In this document: positions 39,974-48,239 of the stretch, piece by piece
How the letters are laid out: every line of letters starts with the position of its first letter
Numbering within the stretch: position 1 is the stretch's first letter
Source: an uncultured Eubacteriales bacterium
Lineage (GTDB): Bacteria; Bacillota; Clostridia; Lachnospirales; Lachnospiraceae
Direction: 5' to 3'
DNA length: 64,000 nt
NCBI GenBank assembly: GCA_949284175.1
Contig: CASDVE010000005.1
Span: 1-64,000, forward strand
Notes under the pieces: generated by a model
The model's database searches: none
Told to the model about the DNA's origin: nothing
What the model saw: only the letters and a program-made list of their open reading frames with translations
Position numbers and translations under genes: made by a program

Positions 39974-40680
39974 TTGGAATAAAGAAAGGAACAGAGCCTC
40001 AAGATTTGACGAGGTTGCGACAGTCTACGGAAGCAGAGGGGCTTTCACCAAGGGAGGCTTATAGAAGATTAAGAAATCCTCTAAAAGAACAAGTTAGACA
40101 AAGTCTTATTCAGGAGCAAGGAGGTTTATGTGCCTACTGTATGTGTAGAATTCCTAGGGAGGATGTTGATCCAAATATTGCACCTATTATTATTGAGCAT
40201 ATTATTCCAAGAGTTCCTGTTGATGGTAGAGATGTTGGACAAGGGCTTGACTATAATAATCTTCTTGCTGTTTGTCATGGAAATAAGGCTTCTTATGGGG
40301 AACATCAGTTTATAGATTTGACTTGTGATGCTCATCGAGGAAATACAGAGTTTAGAAAAATAAATCCTTGTATACCGGAAACTTTATCGTCTATTGTGTA
40401 TAGTGTTGATGGGAAAATTGATGCCATAGATCCAGATGTCAGATTTGATTTGGTGGATACATTAAATTTAAATTGTCCTTCCTCTCCTCTAATTGCTGAG
40501 CGTAAATCTGCTTTGGATAGTCTGATTGATGAGCTTGGTAATGTAACAGAGGAGAATATTTTAGATTACTGTATTATGATATTAAGTGAGTTTCGGGCAG
40601 AAACGGAACAAAAAACACCATACGTTGGTATTTTAATTTGGTATCTTGAATCATTGATTACAACATTAAGTAGTACATAG
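39970..40680 (+). CDS. ptuB: PtuB-like HNH endonuclease of a Septu defence system
   Basis: 236 residues. Start chosen at ATG 39970, overlapping the ptuA stop (ATGA). The HNH core is plain: CAYCMCRI, then IIEHIIPR, then NNLLAVCHGNK, with a further LTCDAHRGN. Matches the TIGR02646-type nucleases that partner PtuA ATPases in Septu and in retron-Ec78. Effector cleaving DNA when released or triggered, by homology. Nothing else in the operon; a terminator lies about 120 bases on. Confidence 0.85.
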   Translation: MIGIKKGTEPQDLTRLRQSTEAEGLSPREAYRRLRNPLKEQVRQSLIQEQGGLCAYCMCRIPREDVDPNIAPIIIEHIIPRVPVDGRDVGQGLDYNNLLAVCHGNKASYGEHQFIDLTCDAHRGNTEFRKINPCIPETLSSIVYSVDGKIDAIDPDVRFDLVDTLNLNCPSSPLIAERKSALDSLIDELGNVTEENILDYCIMILSEFRAETEQKTPYVGILIWYLESLITTLSST

Positions 40681-40796
40681 CTTAAACTTGTATGAGTGTC
40701 ATAAAAATATATTATAAAAATTTAAAAAAGAAATATTATAAATAAAAATATTAATAATTTATATTATATAAAAATTAATAAATAAATGTTTGAAGA

Positions 40797-40848
40797 AAAC
40801 TCTCTCTTTTGTCATAGTTTTATACTTTAACAGAAGAGAGAGTTTTTC
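40797..40848 (+). terminator. Terminator after the Septu operon
   Basis: AAAACTCTCTCTT pairs with AGAAGAGAGAGTTTT, followed by T; also readable from the other strand. Confidence 0.75.
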
Positions 40849-40972
40849 TATATATCATCAAACTTTCGTATTTACTCATAGTGAGTTTTTTATAGACAAT
40901 AAACCCTTCATCAACCTGATAAGCACTACCGCTATAATTGATTTTTTTAAGGTATAAAAGAGATCCACCCAT
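40820..40972 (-). pseudogene. Possible gene remnant
   Basis: The minus strand reads MGGSLLYLKKINYSGSAYQV followed by DEGFIVYKKLTMSKYESL over 50 codons. Codon use looks protein-like and the frame appears to extend upstream past a stop (before YGTYLMGG). No ribosome site and no family recognised. It could be a decayed gene or chance. Confidence 0.25.
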
Positions 40973-41399
40973 GAGATATGTTCCATACTAGGAATGCACG
41001 ATTGCTATCAAGGATATGAAGATAAATGAGTTTATTATTGCATTGATTTAATACTTCGAATGGATTGGATTATTCAATATTGCAATATTGTTGTGCTGTA
41101 TGGCAAATGTTATTTTCATATTAGTAGTTTTCAATTGAAAAAAAGGAATATTGGATGAAATATATGCAAGAAAAATTGCTCAAATATATTAGTAGGACAA
41201 AATTATTTTTAAAAATTAGTAAAAATAGAAATAAAAAGAGGAATTCGTTCATATAATAATAGGTAAAGATATTTACATTCTATAAAAAATGAAAAAGGAA
41301 TAAAAATTTTTTAAATATAAAATATTAGATTGATAGATAGAAATCAGGATAAAAAAGTAGTACACTCAATGAATGATAACAAAAGAAAGGAAGAATACT
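40973..41399. other. AT-rich gap before blaI
   Basis: About 430 bases with no gene, RNA or strong hairpin that I can support. Confidence 0.4.
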
Positions 41400-41762
41400 A
41401 TGGTAATTGGAGATTCAGAATTAAAAGTTATGAAAATTTTATGGGAGCAAGGAAATATGCCAATAGAGGCAAAACAAGTCAGCGTGATAGCAGGAGAGCT
41501 ATATGGATGGAATAAAAATACGACCTACACGTTATTAAAACGTTGTGTAGAAAAGGGAACGATAAAACGAGAAGATCCAAACTTTGTTTGTACGCCTCTT
41601 ATAACGAAAGAAGAGGTACAACGAGAGGAGATGGAACATCTCATTGAAAAGATATTTGATAACTCTAATATGAGCCTTTTTACAGTGTTAATGGAAAAGG
41701 AAGGCATATCCAGCGATAAGATAGAGGTGTTGATTCAGTTAGTGGAAAAACTAAAAAGTTGA
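41400..41762 (+). CDS. BlaI/MecI-family repressor
   Basis: 120 residues from ATG 41400 (MVIGDSELKVMKILWEQGN) with AAAGGAAG upstream. The winged-helix core NTTYTLLKRCVEKGTIKRE is the family's signature. BlaI/MecI repressors bind TACA-N-TGTA palindromes as dimers and are usually released by cleavage by a membrane peptidase (BlaR1/MecR1). No such gene is adjacent. Three BlaI-like palindromes lie directly downstream (41794-41874), before the exonuclease gene. Confidence 0.88.
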   Translation: MVIGDSELKVMKILWEQGNMPIEAKQVSVIAGELYGWNKNTTYTLLKRCVEKGTIKREDPNFVCTPLITKEEVQREEMEHLIEKIFDNSNMSLFTVLMEKEGISSDKIEVLIQLVEKLKS

Positions 41763-41793
41763 GCAAAAAACGCTCAATTTTTGAAAAAATCTC

Positions 41794-41874
41794 AAAACTA
41801 CAATTGTAGTTTTTAAAAAATTAAATTAGACTACATAAGTAGTATAAAAAGGAAAAATAAACTACCAATGTAGT
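41794..41874. promoter_or_regulatory. Three phased BlaI-type operators
   Basis: Palindromes AAAACTACAATTGTAGTTTT (41794-41813, perfect), ACTACATAAGTAGT (41830-41843) and ACTACCAATGTAGT (41861-41874). Centres are 33 and 31 bases apart, about three helical turns. They match the ACTACA-N-TGTAGT type site of BlaI/MecI. They overlap a possible promoter (TTGTAG 41804, TAGACT 41827). Confidence 0.7.
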
Positions 41875-41911
41875 CTAATAGTGTAGATACATAGAAGAAA
41901 ATGCCTTTCGA

Positions 41912-41940
41912 TTGGTTATAATGCAAAAATGTTGTATAAT
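41912..41940 (+). promoter_or_regulatory. Promoter of the exonuclease gene
   Basis: TTGGTT (41912-41917), 17-base spacer, TATAAT (41935-41940), about 150 bases before the coding start. Confidence 0.6.
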
Positions 41941-42093
41941 AAAGGTGAATTCTTTTCTTGTTTTATAGGAAAGAAGATGTTGAGAGAATACATGTTCTGT
42001 GTTAAACTTGTTAGCAGAGTTAAAAGGTGTTGTTATTAGCAATCCATAGTAGGTGACAAGGAAGAGAAAAGATATGAAAGGAGTGATCCGGAA

Positions 42094-43041
42094 ATGCAGT
42101 ATGTGATTATGGATTTGGAATGGAATCAGAGTACGGATCCGGAGCAAACGAAGGAGAATCTTCCATTTGAAATCATTGAAATAGGTGCTGTGAAATTAAA
42201 TGAAAATTTAGAACAAGAGGATACATTTCATCGTTATATTAAACCCATTTGCTATCTTGAGCTTGCACCGGTGGTAGAAAGGATGCTTCCCTATAACGAG
42301 AGAAACTTAGAACATGGGGAATCTTTTGTAGACGTCATAAATGAGTTTTTTAACTGGTGTGGTAATAATTACATATTTTGTACCTATGGTGACAGCGACT
42401 TAATACAGCTTCAAAGAAATATGGATTACTATCATATGCCAAGATTTAAAAAACCTCTTGCTTTTTATGATGTACAGCGAATTTATCGATTTTGGCATCA
42501 AGATAAAGGGGTTGTTAGCTTAGAACATGCGGTGAGCACCATGGGAATTGAAGTGAGTATTCCCTTCCATCAAGCCTTATATGATGCGTTCTATACAGCA
42601 CAGGTATTTCGAGGGATTGAAAGAGAAAAATGGATTGTTAGTATTGATGTATATAATAATCCTAAAAATGCCAAAGAAGAGATTTTTAGAAAAAATAAAA
42701 AAGGAACTCTTTATATCACAAGGGAGTTTGTTGATAAGGTAACCGCTATGGAGCAACGCAAGGTAAAGAATTTAAGGTGTGCCTGTTGTGGGGCTGTTTT
42801 AAGGCAAAAAATTCATTGGTTTGCTAGCAGTTTAACCGTATACTATGCCGTTGGTTACTGTGAACAGCATGGCTATATGAGAGGAAAGATAAAAGTAAAG
42901 AATGCAATAAATGGTAAAATTTTCTTAATTAAAACAGTAAAACCAATACAAAAATCGGAGGCAGAGTCTATTGAGCTTCGACGAGAAGAACTTCGTAAAA
43001 AGAAAAGAGAGCGGAAGAAAAGAGTACGTGTAAAGGAATAG
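42094..43041 (+). CDS. DEDDh-type 3'-5' exonuclease with C-terminal zinc-finger-like tail
   Basis: 315 residues. Exonuclease core: MDLEWNQ (first Asp/Glu), EIIEIGAVKL, TYGDSDLIQL, and the closing HQALYDAFYTAQVF (His and Asp). It resembles KapD/ERI-1-like inhibitor-of-sporulation exonucleases. The C-terminal 90 residues hold CACCGAVLRQ, a later cysteine, and a very basic tail (RKKKRERKKRVR) suggesting RNA or ribosome contact. The lipid kinase gene follows after 11 bases. Confidence 0.85.
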   Translation: MQYVIMDLEWNQSTDPEQTKENLPFEIIEIGAVKLNENLEQEDTFHRYIKPICYLELAPVVERMLPYNERNLEHGESFVDVINEFFNWCGNNYIFCTYGDSDLIQLQRNMDYYHMPRFKKPLAFYDVQRIYRFWHQDKGVVSLEHAVSTMGIEVSIPFHQALYDAFYTAQVFRGIEREKWIVSIDVYNNPKNAKEEIFRKNKKGTLYITREFVDKVTAMEQRKVKNLRCACCGAVLRQKIHWFASSLTVYYAVGYCEQHGYMRGKIKVKNAINGKIFLIKTVKPIQKSEAESIELRREELRKKKRERKKRVRVKE

Positions 43042-43052
43042 GAGGGAGCACA

Positions 43053-43955
43053 ATGAAAAAAGCATTGTTTATTATTAATCCATCATCCGGAAGACAAAAC
43101 TTTTTAAATATGGTAGAGCTGTTAACAGGAAAATTGATCATGAAACAACTCGTATCCCATATTGATGTGGTATACACAGAAAAACAAAATGATGCAAAAA
43201 ATGCAGCATCGGCTATTAAAGAAGGAGAATATGACTTTGTTACCGCTGTTGGTGGAGATGGAACTTTAAATGAAGTGATCAATGGTGTTATCTTAAGTGG
43301 GACAAAAACTCCAATTGCTGTTATTTCAGCTGGAACTGTCAATGATTTTGCAAATTATTTGAACCTCCCTCAAAATGTAGAAGACTTCTGTGAAATGGTT
43401 AGCAATTTTAAGTGTAAATCTGTGGATGTAGGGAAAGTCAATGATCAGTATTTTGTCAATGTATTGGCAGGAGGATTGCTCACTGATGTAGGATATAAAG
43501 TGCCAAAAGAATTAAAAGCTATTATGGGAAAAATGGCTTATTATGTGGAAGGTGCAAAAGATTTACCAAAAAATTTATTTAATACAGTAAAACTTCATTT
43601 TGAATCAGAGGAATATACAGCGGATGTTGAAACCGTTGTCTTTATTGTAGCCAATTCCAGAAGTGTTGGAGGCTTTAAAAATATGGCATCCTTAGCATCT
43701 GTTTCCGATGGTCTTTTGGATGTCATTGTCTTAAGAAAAGTAGAATTTCCGAATATAACGAATTTGTTAATAAAAATTTTGCAAGGAGATCATATCAAAC
43801 ATCCAAGTGTGGACTATTTCCAAACAAAATATTTAAAAATTGAATATTTAGGGGAGAAAGAACCCATTACTGTGGATTATGATGGGGAGTGCTTTGGAAA
43901 ACTTCCAGTGGAAGTACAAGTCGTTCCAGGAGCAATTCAGTTACTTGTTCCTTAG
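43053..43955 (+). CDS. Diacylglycerol/lipid kinase family protein (YegS-like)
   Basis: 300 residues. Nucleotide motif FVTAVGGDGTLNEVINGV and ISAGTVNDFANYLNLP mark the DagK/YegS family, and the C-terminal GECFGKLPVEVQVVPGA is typical. Phosphorylates diacylglycerol or a related lipid; the actual substrate is not shown. Strong ribosome site GGAGGGAG. Confidence 0.92.
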   Translation: MKKALFIINPSSGRQNFLNMVELLTGKLIMKQLVSHIDVVYTEKQNDAKNAASAIKEGEYDFVTAVGGDGTLNEVINGVILSGTKTPIAVISAGTVNDFANYLNLPQNVEDFCEMVSNFKCKSVDVGKVNDQYFVNVLAGGLLTDVGYKVPKELKAIMGKMAYYVEGAKDLPKNLFNTVKLHFESEEYTADVETVVFIVANSRSVGGFKNMASLASVSDGLLDVIVLRKVEFPNITNLLIKILQGDHIKHPSVDYFQTKYLKIEYLGEKEPITVDYDGECFGKLPVEVQVVPGAIQLLVP

Positions 43956-44007
43956 AAAAATGATAACAAATTGATATAAAGTATAGTTTCTTATGTGCCT
44001 TCACATA

Positions 44008-44062
44008 AAAAGGAGCTGTCGTATTAACTAAGAAGATTGAGTTAAACGATAGCTCCTTTTTT
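44008..44062 (+). terminator. Terminator of the lipid kinase gene
   Basis: AAAAGGAGCTGTCGT pairs with AACGATAGCTCCTTTT, followed by T. Confidence 0.8.
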
Positions 44063-44081
44063 ATATGTAATAAAATATTTT

Positions 44082-44826
44082 ATATAAGTACAACAGCTGT
44101 TCTTATTAAACTGTCTTGCATTGTCTTTAACATTTCCCAATGATCGATTTCAATACAACTTCTGTTCTTATTAAACGTAAATTTCGTAATGTTTTCTGTT
44201 TTAATTCCTAACATTTCAATACAACTTCTGTTCTTATTAAACCTCGAAAAAGCTCCGGGTACGTTCTCCCAAATAAATTTCAATACAACTTCTGTTCTTA
44301 TTAAACCCAAACTCACGGTTAAGCGGTATATCGTATTCTATATTTCAATACAACTTCTGTTCTTATTAAACAGAAATGCGATCGCTTTTTATTATATAGA
44401 AGAAAATTTCAATACAACTTCTGTTCTTATTAAACTTTATCTTTCCTCCCCGTCAAACGCTGTTTCAAAGTCATTTCAATACAACTTCTGTTCTTATTAA
44501 ACTGGGAGAGTTAGCCAATACTCTTGGTGCTTATCTATTTCAATACAACTTCTGTTCTTATTAAACAAGTCTTTTTATTTTTACTTTTTAGAAAATAAGC
44601 CAATTTCAATACAACTTCTGTTCTTATTAAACTTTTTATGTCTAAACTAGGCAGAAAGGAGATATAATTTCAATACAACTTCTGTTCTTATTAAACAGGT
44701 TAGAAAAGGAGAACAATATGCCGAACTGGTGATTTCAATACAACTTCTGTTCTTATTAAACGACGTTTGACTTAGCAACAAAGAGTAATTCATTTGATTT
44801 CAATACAACTTCTGTTCTTATTAAAC
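44082..44826 (-). CRISPR. CRISPR array, 12 repeats and 11 spacers, no cas genes in the window
   Basis: Repeats of 30 bases at 44082 (degenerate), 44147, 44213, 44277, 44342, 44406, 44473, 44537, 44603, 44667, 44732 and 44797. Copies 2-12 are identical. Plus-strand repeats begin ATTTCAATACAACTTCTGTT. Spacers are 34-37 bases. On the minus strand each repeat ends in ATTGAAAT, the 8-base 5' handle typical of type I-B and III arrays; with the degenerate copy at 44082, this puts the leader at 44827 and up, read leftward. Spacers at 44633 and 44697 contain ribosome-site-like AAAGGAG and AGGAGAACAATATG, as if taken from phage gene starts. Confidence 0.97.
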
Positions 44827-45009
44827 CCTAGTATTTCCGCCATTTCTGTTTTTCATTATATCCCATTTCCCTTTATAATTCAATCGTTTCTGGTATTTTT
44901 ACCAGCCATTTCTTTTATTTTACAGAATGGATTAGAAATAACGATTTTATGCCATATATCCCATTTTTCTTGTCTATCACTTGGTAAAATAATAGGTTGG
45001 ACATGATAG
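44827..45009 (-). promoter_or_regulatory. Putative CRISPR leader
   Basis: AT-rich, gene-free flank next to the intact end of the array, opposite the degenerate repeat. Assigned as leader from array polarity only. Confidence 0.45.
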
Positions 45010-45033
45010 AAACGATGAGAAGCACGCTTTGCG
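45010..45033. repeat. Dispersed hairpin repeat, left half copy
   Basis: AAACGATGAGAAGCACGCTT then TGCG; the right half is missing and the sequence runs into the terminator at 45037. Confidence 0.6.
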
Positions 45034-45036
45034 TAA

Positions 45037-45092
45037 AAAAGAGCCATTGCCTTAACAGAATGTTTCTACGTTAGCAATAGCTCTTTTTTTAC
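45037..45092 (-). terminator. D,D-carboxypeptidase terminator
   Basis: AAAAAAGAGCTATTGCTAAC pairs with GTTAAGGCAATGGCTCTTTT on the minus strand; T tracts on both sides make it look bidirectional. Confidence 0.8.
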
Positions 45093-45109
45093 TGTAATAA
45101 GTTTTCTAT

Positions 45110-46477
45110 TTAACGACGTTTTAAGCGGTTTCTACGTCTGTTATGGTGGAAGCGAAGTGTTCGTCTTTTTAGAATAAGGCGAATATAAAATAATAGAAAA
45201 ACAAGTAATAATAGTGAAATAATTGCTGTTCCAGCAATAAAAACTATCTTTTCTTTCGAAGTTAAAGAAGAAAAGTGGAAGTTTTTGAAGTTAAAATGAG
45301 AAAGATTAAATTCATCCTTTGAATCTTTTACGATAATTGGAGGTGCGGTGAAATCAGAAAAATGAACCAATGTTTGACCGACTTCTTCGTTATTATAAAG
45401 GATGTGCAGTGTTCCTAGTGTATTATCGGATGCGTTTAAATCTTTTGTAACAGTGGTTTCTATCTTGGAAAGATCTGCATCTTTTGGAAGGGTTACCACA
45501 TAGTCTTTATCCACTGTTAAATCAAGTTTTTGAGGTTGTAAAAACTCAAAAAAGTTATGAGCAATCAAGTTATTCTCCTCTGTTGGCATGGTATTGTATG
45601 TGGTAAGAGGAGTAACATGTTGATATTTTTTAAAAGCATAGTCAAAGAGTGCTTTTGTATCCCAGTACACATCGACACCAGAGTCATCCATAACAATACA
45701 AATAAGTTCCATTTCTCCATTTGTGGCAGAAGTGGAAAGGCAAGTTTTTGCTTTCATTGTAAATGCCGTTTTTCCTGAGGTAACAGTCAGTGGTTCAGAA
45801 ATGGAATACATACTACCTGTCGGATAGCGAACCATTTTGTGATGATTGCCAAGCCAGCGAGCAGGGCTTTTGTTGGTCTTTTTTAAGCGATAGTTTCTAG
45901 CAGATGCTACTTTGCGAAATTCTGGATTTTTTAGTAATTCTTTTAAAATTAAAGAAAGATCATAGGCGGTTGTGTAGTGGTTATCATCATGTAGACCATT
46001 TGCATTTGTAAAATTTGTATTTTTACATCCTAACTCTTTGGCTCGTTTTGTCATAAGAAGTGCAAATTCATCCACAGAACCACTGATATGCTCTGCTATG
46101 GCGGAGCAGACTTCATTGGCAGATTCTAACATCATACCATAAAGACATTGTTCCACAGTGAGAACTTCTCCCGGTACAATTCCTATATTACTGCTTCCAT
46201 ATTCAATGCCAAATACTGCCTCTTCTGAAAACGTTACTTTTTCATTGAGATCGCAATTTTCTAATGTCAATAACACAGTCATTAACTTTGTCAAACTAGC
46301 AGGATACTTTTTTTTGTACATATATTTATGATAAAGCACCTGACCTGTGGTAGCGTCCATGACGATGGCTGTTTTCGCTTTAATTTTTGGTTCGTCAGTT
46401 TTTTGTTTTGCGGATACAGGAACAGTGCTTGTCAATACGGTACACAGCAAAACAAGATATATAATCAATTTTTTCAT
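45110..46477 (-). CDS. dacF: D-alanyl-D-alanine carboxypeptidase (DacF/PBP5 type)
   Basis: About 455 residues from ATG 46477, GAGG six bases upstream. Signal peptide (MKKLIIYLVLLCTVLTSTVP then VSA), S11 peptidase domain, then a beta-rich domain, and a C-terminal membrane anchor (IVFIAGTAIISLLLLVFLLF) with basic tail. Trims D-Ala from peptidoglycan stem peptides. Catalytic motifs: ASLTKLMT (SxxK) and SANEV (SxN) are intact, but the third box reads SGKTAFT, i.e. KTA where KTG is standard. Stands alone on the minus strand. Confidence 0.92.
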   Translation of the reverse strand: MKKLIIYLVLLCTVLTSTVPVSAKQKTDEPKIKAKTAIVMDATTGQVLYHKYMYKKKYPASLTKLMTVLLTLENCDLNEKVTFSEEAVFGIEYGSSNIGIVPGEVLTVEQCLYGMMLESANEVCSAIAEHISGSVDEFALLMTKRAKELGCKNTNFTNANGLHDDNHYTTAYDLSLILKELLKNPEFRKVASARNYRLKKTNKSPARWLGNHHKMVRYPTGSMYSISEPLTVTSGKTAFTMKAKTCLSTSATNGEMELICIVMDDSGVDVYWDTKALFDYAFKKYQHVTPLTTYNTMPTEENNLIAHNFFEFLQPQKLDLTVDKDYVVTLPKDADLSKIETTVTKDLNASDNTLGTLHILYNNEEVGQTLVHFSDFTAPPIIVKDSKDEFNLSHFNFKNFHFSSLTSKEKIVFIAGTAIISLLLLVFLLFYIRLILKRRTLRFHHNRRRNRLKRR

Positions 46478-46727
46478 GTTTATCCTCATACTTCTAAAAT
46501 CAAGATGAATGGTATCGTTTATAATTTTTTGCGTTACCTGACTATTGTATTATAATAAAATATGGGATGTCAACCTACTAACTTCTTATTTTAAAGAAAG
46601 AAGAAAGGGAAAAAGTGGTATGGACGGTTTTTGATAATAAGTTTTCAGAGTTTTACAAAAACCAAAATGGAAAGTTCTTTACAAGGAAATATTTCTTCCC
46701 TATAATGAAACAGAAGGTGGTGAAACA

Positions 46728-47369
46728 ATGAGATTAAGAAATGTAAAAGGCTCAAGAGAAACAATCGGTGCCAGTGAATTTGTCATTCAAAATGGAGAAC
46801 AGTACAAAGGAAACTGGGCAAAAGAGATTTTTGGAAATGATCATCCGATTCATATAGAAGTTGGGATGGGAAAAGGGCAGTTTATCATGGAACTTGCTAG
46901 AAGAAATCCTGACATCAATTATATAGGAGTTGAAAAATATTCAAGCGTTCTAGTTCGTGCTCTTGAAAAAAGACAAGAAGAGGAAGACATGAACAATTTA
47001 TTTTTCTTGCGAATGGATGCAGAAAATATTTGTAATTATTTTGGAAAAGATGAAGTCAGCAGAATTTATTTGAATTTTTCTGATCCATGGCCAAAAGATC
47101 GTCATGCAAAGCGTAGACTCACATCAAAAGAATTTTTCAAACGCTACGATCAGATCTTAGTTCCAGAAGGAAGAGTGATTTTTAAGACAGATAACCGTCC
47201 ATTATTTGACTTTTCTGTGGAGCAAGTGCCAGAAGCTGGCTGGAAAATTGAAAATGTAACCTATGATTTACATCATAGTGAGTATGCAGAAGGAAATATT
47301 ATGACAGAATATGAAACCAAGTTTTCCTCTATGGGAATCCCGATTAATCGTCTTGTTGCATATAGATAA
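46728..47369 (+). CDS. trmB: tRNA (guanine-N7-)-methyltransferase
   Basis: 213 residues, SAM-dependent enzyme making m7G46. Motifs IHIEVGMGKGQFIMELA, NYIGVEKYSSVLVRA, YLNFSDPWPKDRHAKRRLTS, and the C-terminal EYETKFSSMGIPINRL are all present. Confidence 0.96.
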   Translation: MRLRNVKGSRETIGASEFVIQNGEQYKGNWAKEIFGNDHPIHIEVGMGKGQFIMELARRNPDINYIGVEKYSSVLVRALEKRQEEEDMNNLFFLRMDAENICNYFGKDEVSRIYLNFSDPWPKDRHAKRRLTSKEFFKRYDQILVPEGRVIFKTDNRPLFDFSVEQVPEAGWKIENVTYDLHHSEYAEGNIMTEYETKFSSMGIPINRLVAYR

Positions 47370-47393
47370 AGAAAAGAGGATTTGAGGGATTTT

Positions 47394-47528
47394 ATGAAGA
47401 AGAATAGTGGATTTGTGCGATTGATCAATCGCTATAATTATGAAAATCCAAAGTTTCATAGGGGAATCCAATCTTTTTTGGAGTCCATTGAGGAGATAAA
47501 GAGATTCCTAAATCATCCGAAACGGTGA
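47394..47528 (+). pseudogene. Short frame resembling the N-terminus of glutamate dehydrogenase
   Basis: 44 codons: MKKNSGFVRLINRYNYENPK then FHRGIQSFLESIEEIKRFLN. The NPKFHRGIQSFLESIE segment looks like the NPxEPEFHQAVxEVLESL block at the start of GdhA. GAGGG precedes the ATG by five bases. The rest of the enzyme is missing, so I take it as a remnant, or a small gene of unknown role, just after trmB. Confidence 0.35.
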
Positions 47529-47675
47529 GAAATTTTCTTTGTAAGTTTCTAAAAGGTATCGGCAGGGTTCTTTGTGACAAAGGGATGCAAATTGCCTTGC
47601 CGTCAATAAAAATGAGCAAAAAAGAAGAATAGAAACAATATTGTAATAAAAAATAAAAATATTTGAAAAAAGTAC

Positions 47676-47704
47676 TTGATTTTTTGAATTCGATATTATA
47701 TAAT
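47676..47704 (+). promoter_or_regulatory. tRNA-Lys promoter
   Basis: TTGATT (47676-47681), 17-base spacer, TATAAT (47699-47704). Confidence 0.75.
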
Positions 47705-47741
47705 AAATTTTGCGTTGAGAAACAAACAACATAATAAATAA

Positions 47742-47814
47742 GCGCTTTTAGCTCAGTTGGTAGAGCACCTGACTCTTAATCAGGGTGTCCAGGGTTCGAG
47801 CCCCTGAAGGCGCA
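47742..47814 (+). tRNA. tRNA-Lys (anticodon CTT)
   Basis: 73-base cloverleaf: acceptor GCGCTTT/AAGGCGC, D arm, anticodon loop CTCTTAA (CTT, reads AAG), T arm GTTCGAG. CCA not encoded. Confidence 0.95.
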
Positions 47815-47819
47815 CTTTC

Positions 47820-47868
47820 AAAAAATATCAAGCTTAGACATAGTTTCAGGTTTGGTATTTTTTTTGAT
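47820..47868 (+). terminator. tRNA-Lys terminator
   Basis: AAAAAATATCAAGCTT pairs imperfectly with AGGTTTGGTATTTTTTTT; long T tract. Confidence 0.65.
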
Positions 47869-47875
47869 CAGTTTT

Positions 47876-47906
47876 CTTTTAAAACCCAATGAGAGGGTTT
47901 TAAAAG
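47876..47906. repeat. 12-bp perfect hairpin
   Basis: CTTTTAAAACCC and GGGTTTTAAAAG around AATGAGA. No T tract. The gap up to 48118 holds nothing else I can name. Confidence 0.6.
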
Positions 47907-48118
47907 TCATCTATATGAGAACCATTTGTTTGAAGAGCTATGAGCAGATTAGCCAAATCTAGATATCTACGAGTCATTTCAACCACTTTATTCCCACCAT
48001 AATCACGGATTTATCTATCTGACCCAATTTTTTTTGATAGGAAATGAGGGTTTCTATTACAAAAAAACATTCTTTTTTGTAATAAATGGATAAAGATATA
48101 AATAATTCACAAAAAATG

Positions 48119-48162
48119 TATGAAAAATATTCATAGTCATTATGAAAAGAAATTATTTCATA
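48119..48162. promoter_or_regulatory. LysR autoregulatory operators
   Basis: TATGAA-AAATA-TTCATA (48119-48135) followed by TATGAAA-N8-TTTCATA (48141-48162), about 80 bases before the LysR gene. The first site recurs as TATGAA-ATAAA-TTCATA at 49266. Confidence 0.65.
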
Positions 48163-48239
48163 TGTAAATAAGAAAGAGTTATAATAGATAGTAAAGTAGA
48201 ATGGAGATTGTGTGCATTTTTTTAGAAATGGGGAAATTT

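Noticed and set aside
44080..44500. Long open frames across the CRISPR array on both strands
   Set aside because: They translate the repeat over and over (SIQLLFLLN-like or FNKNRSCIE-like units) and are products of repeat periodicity.
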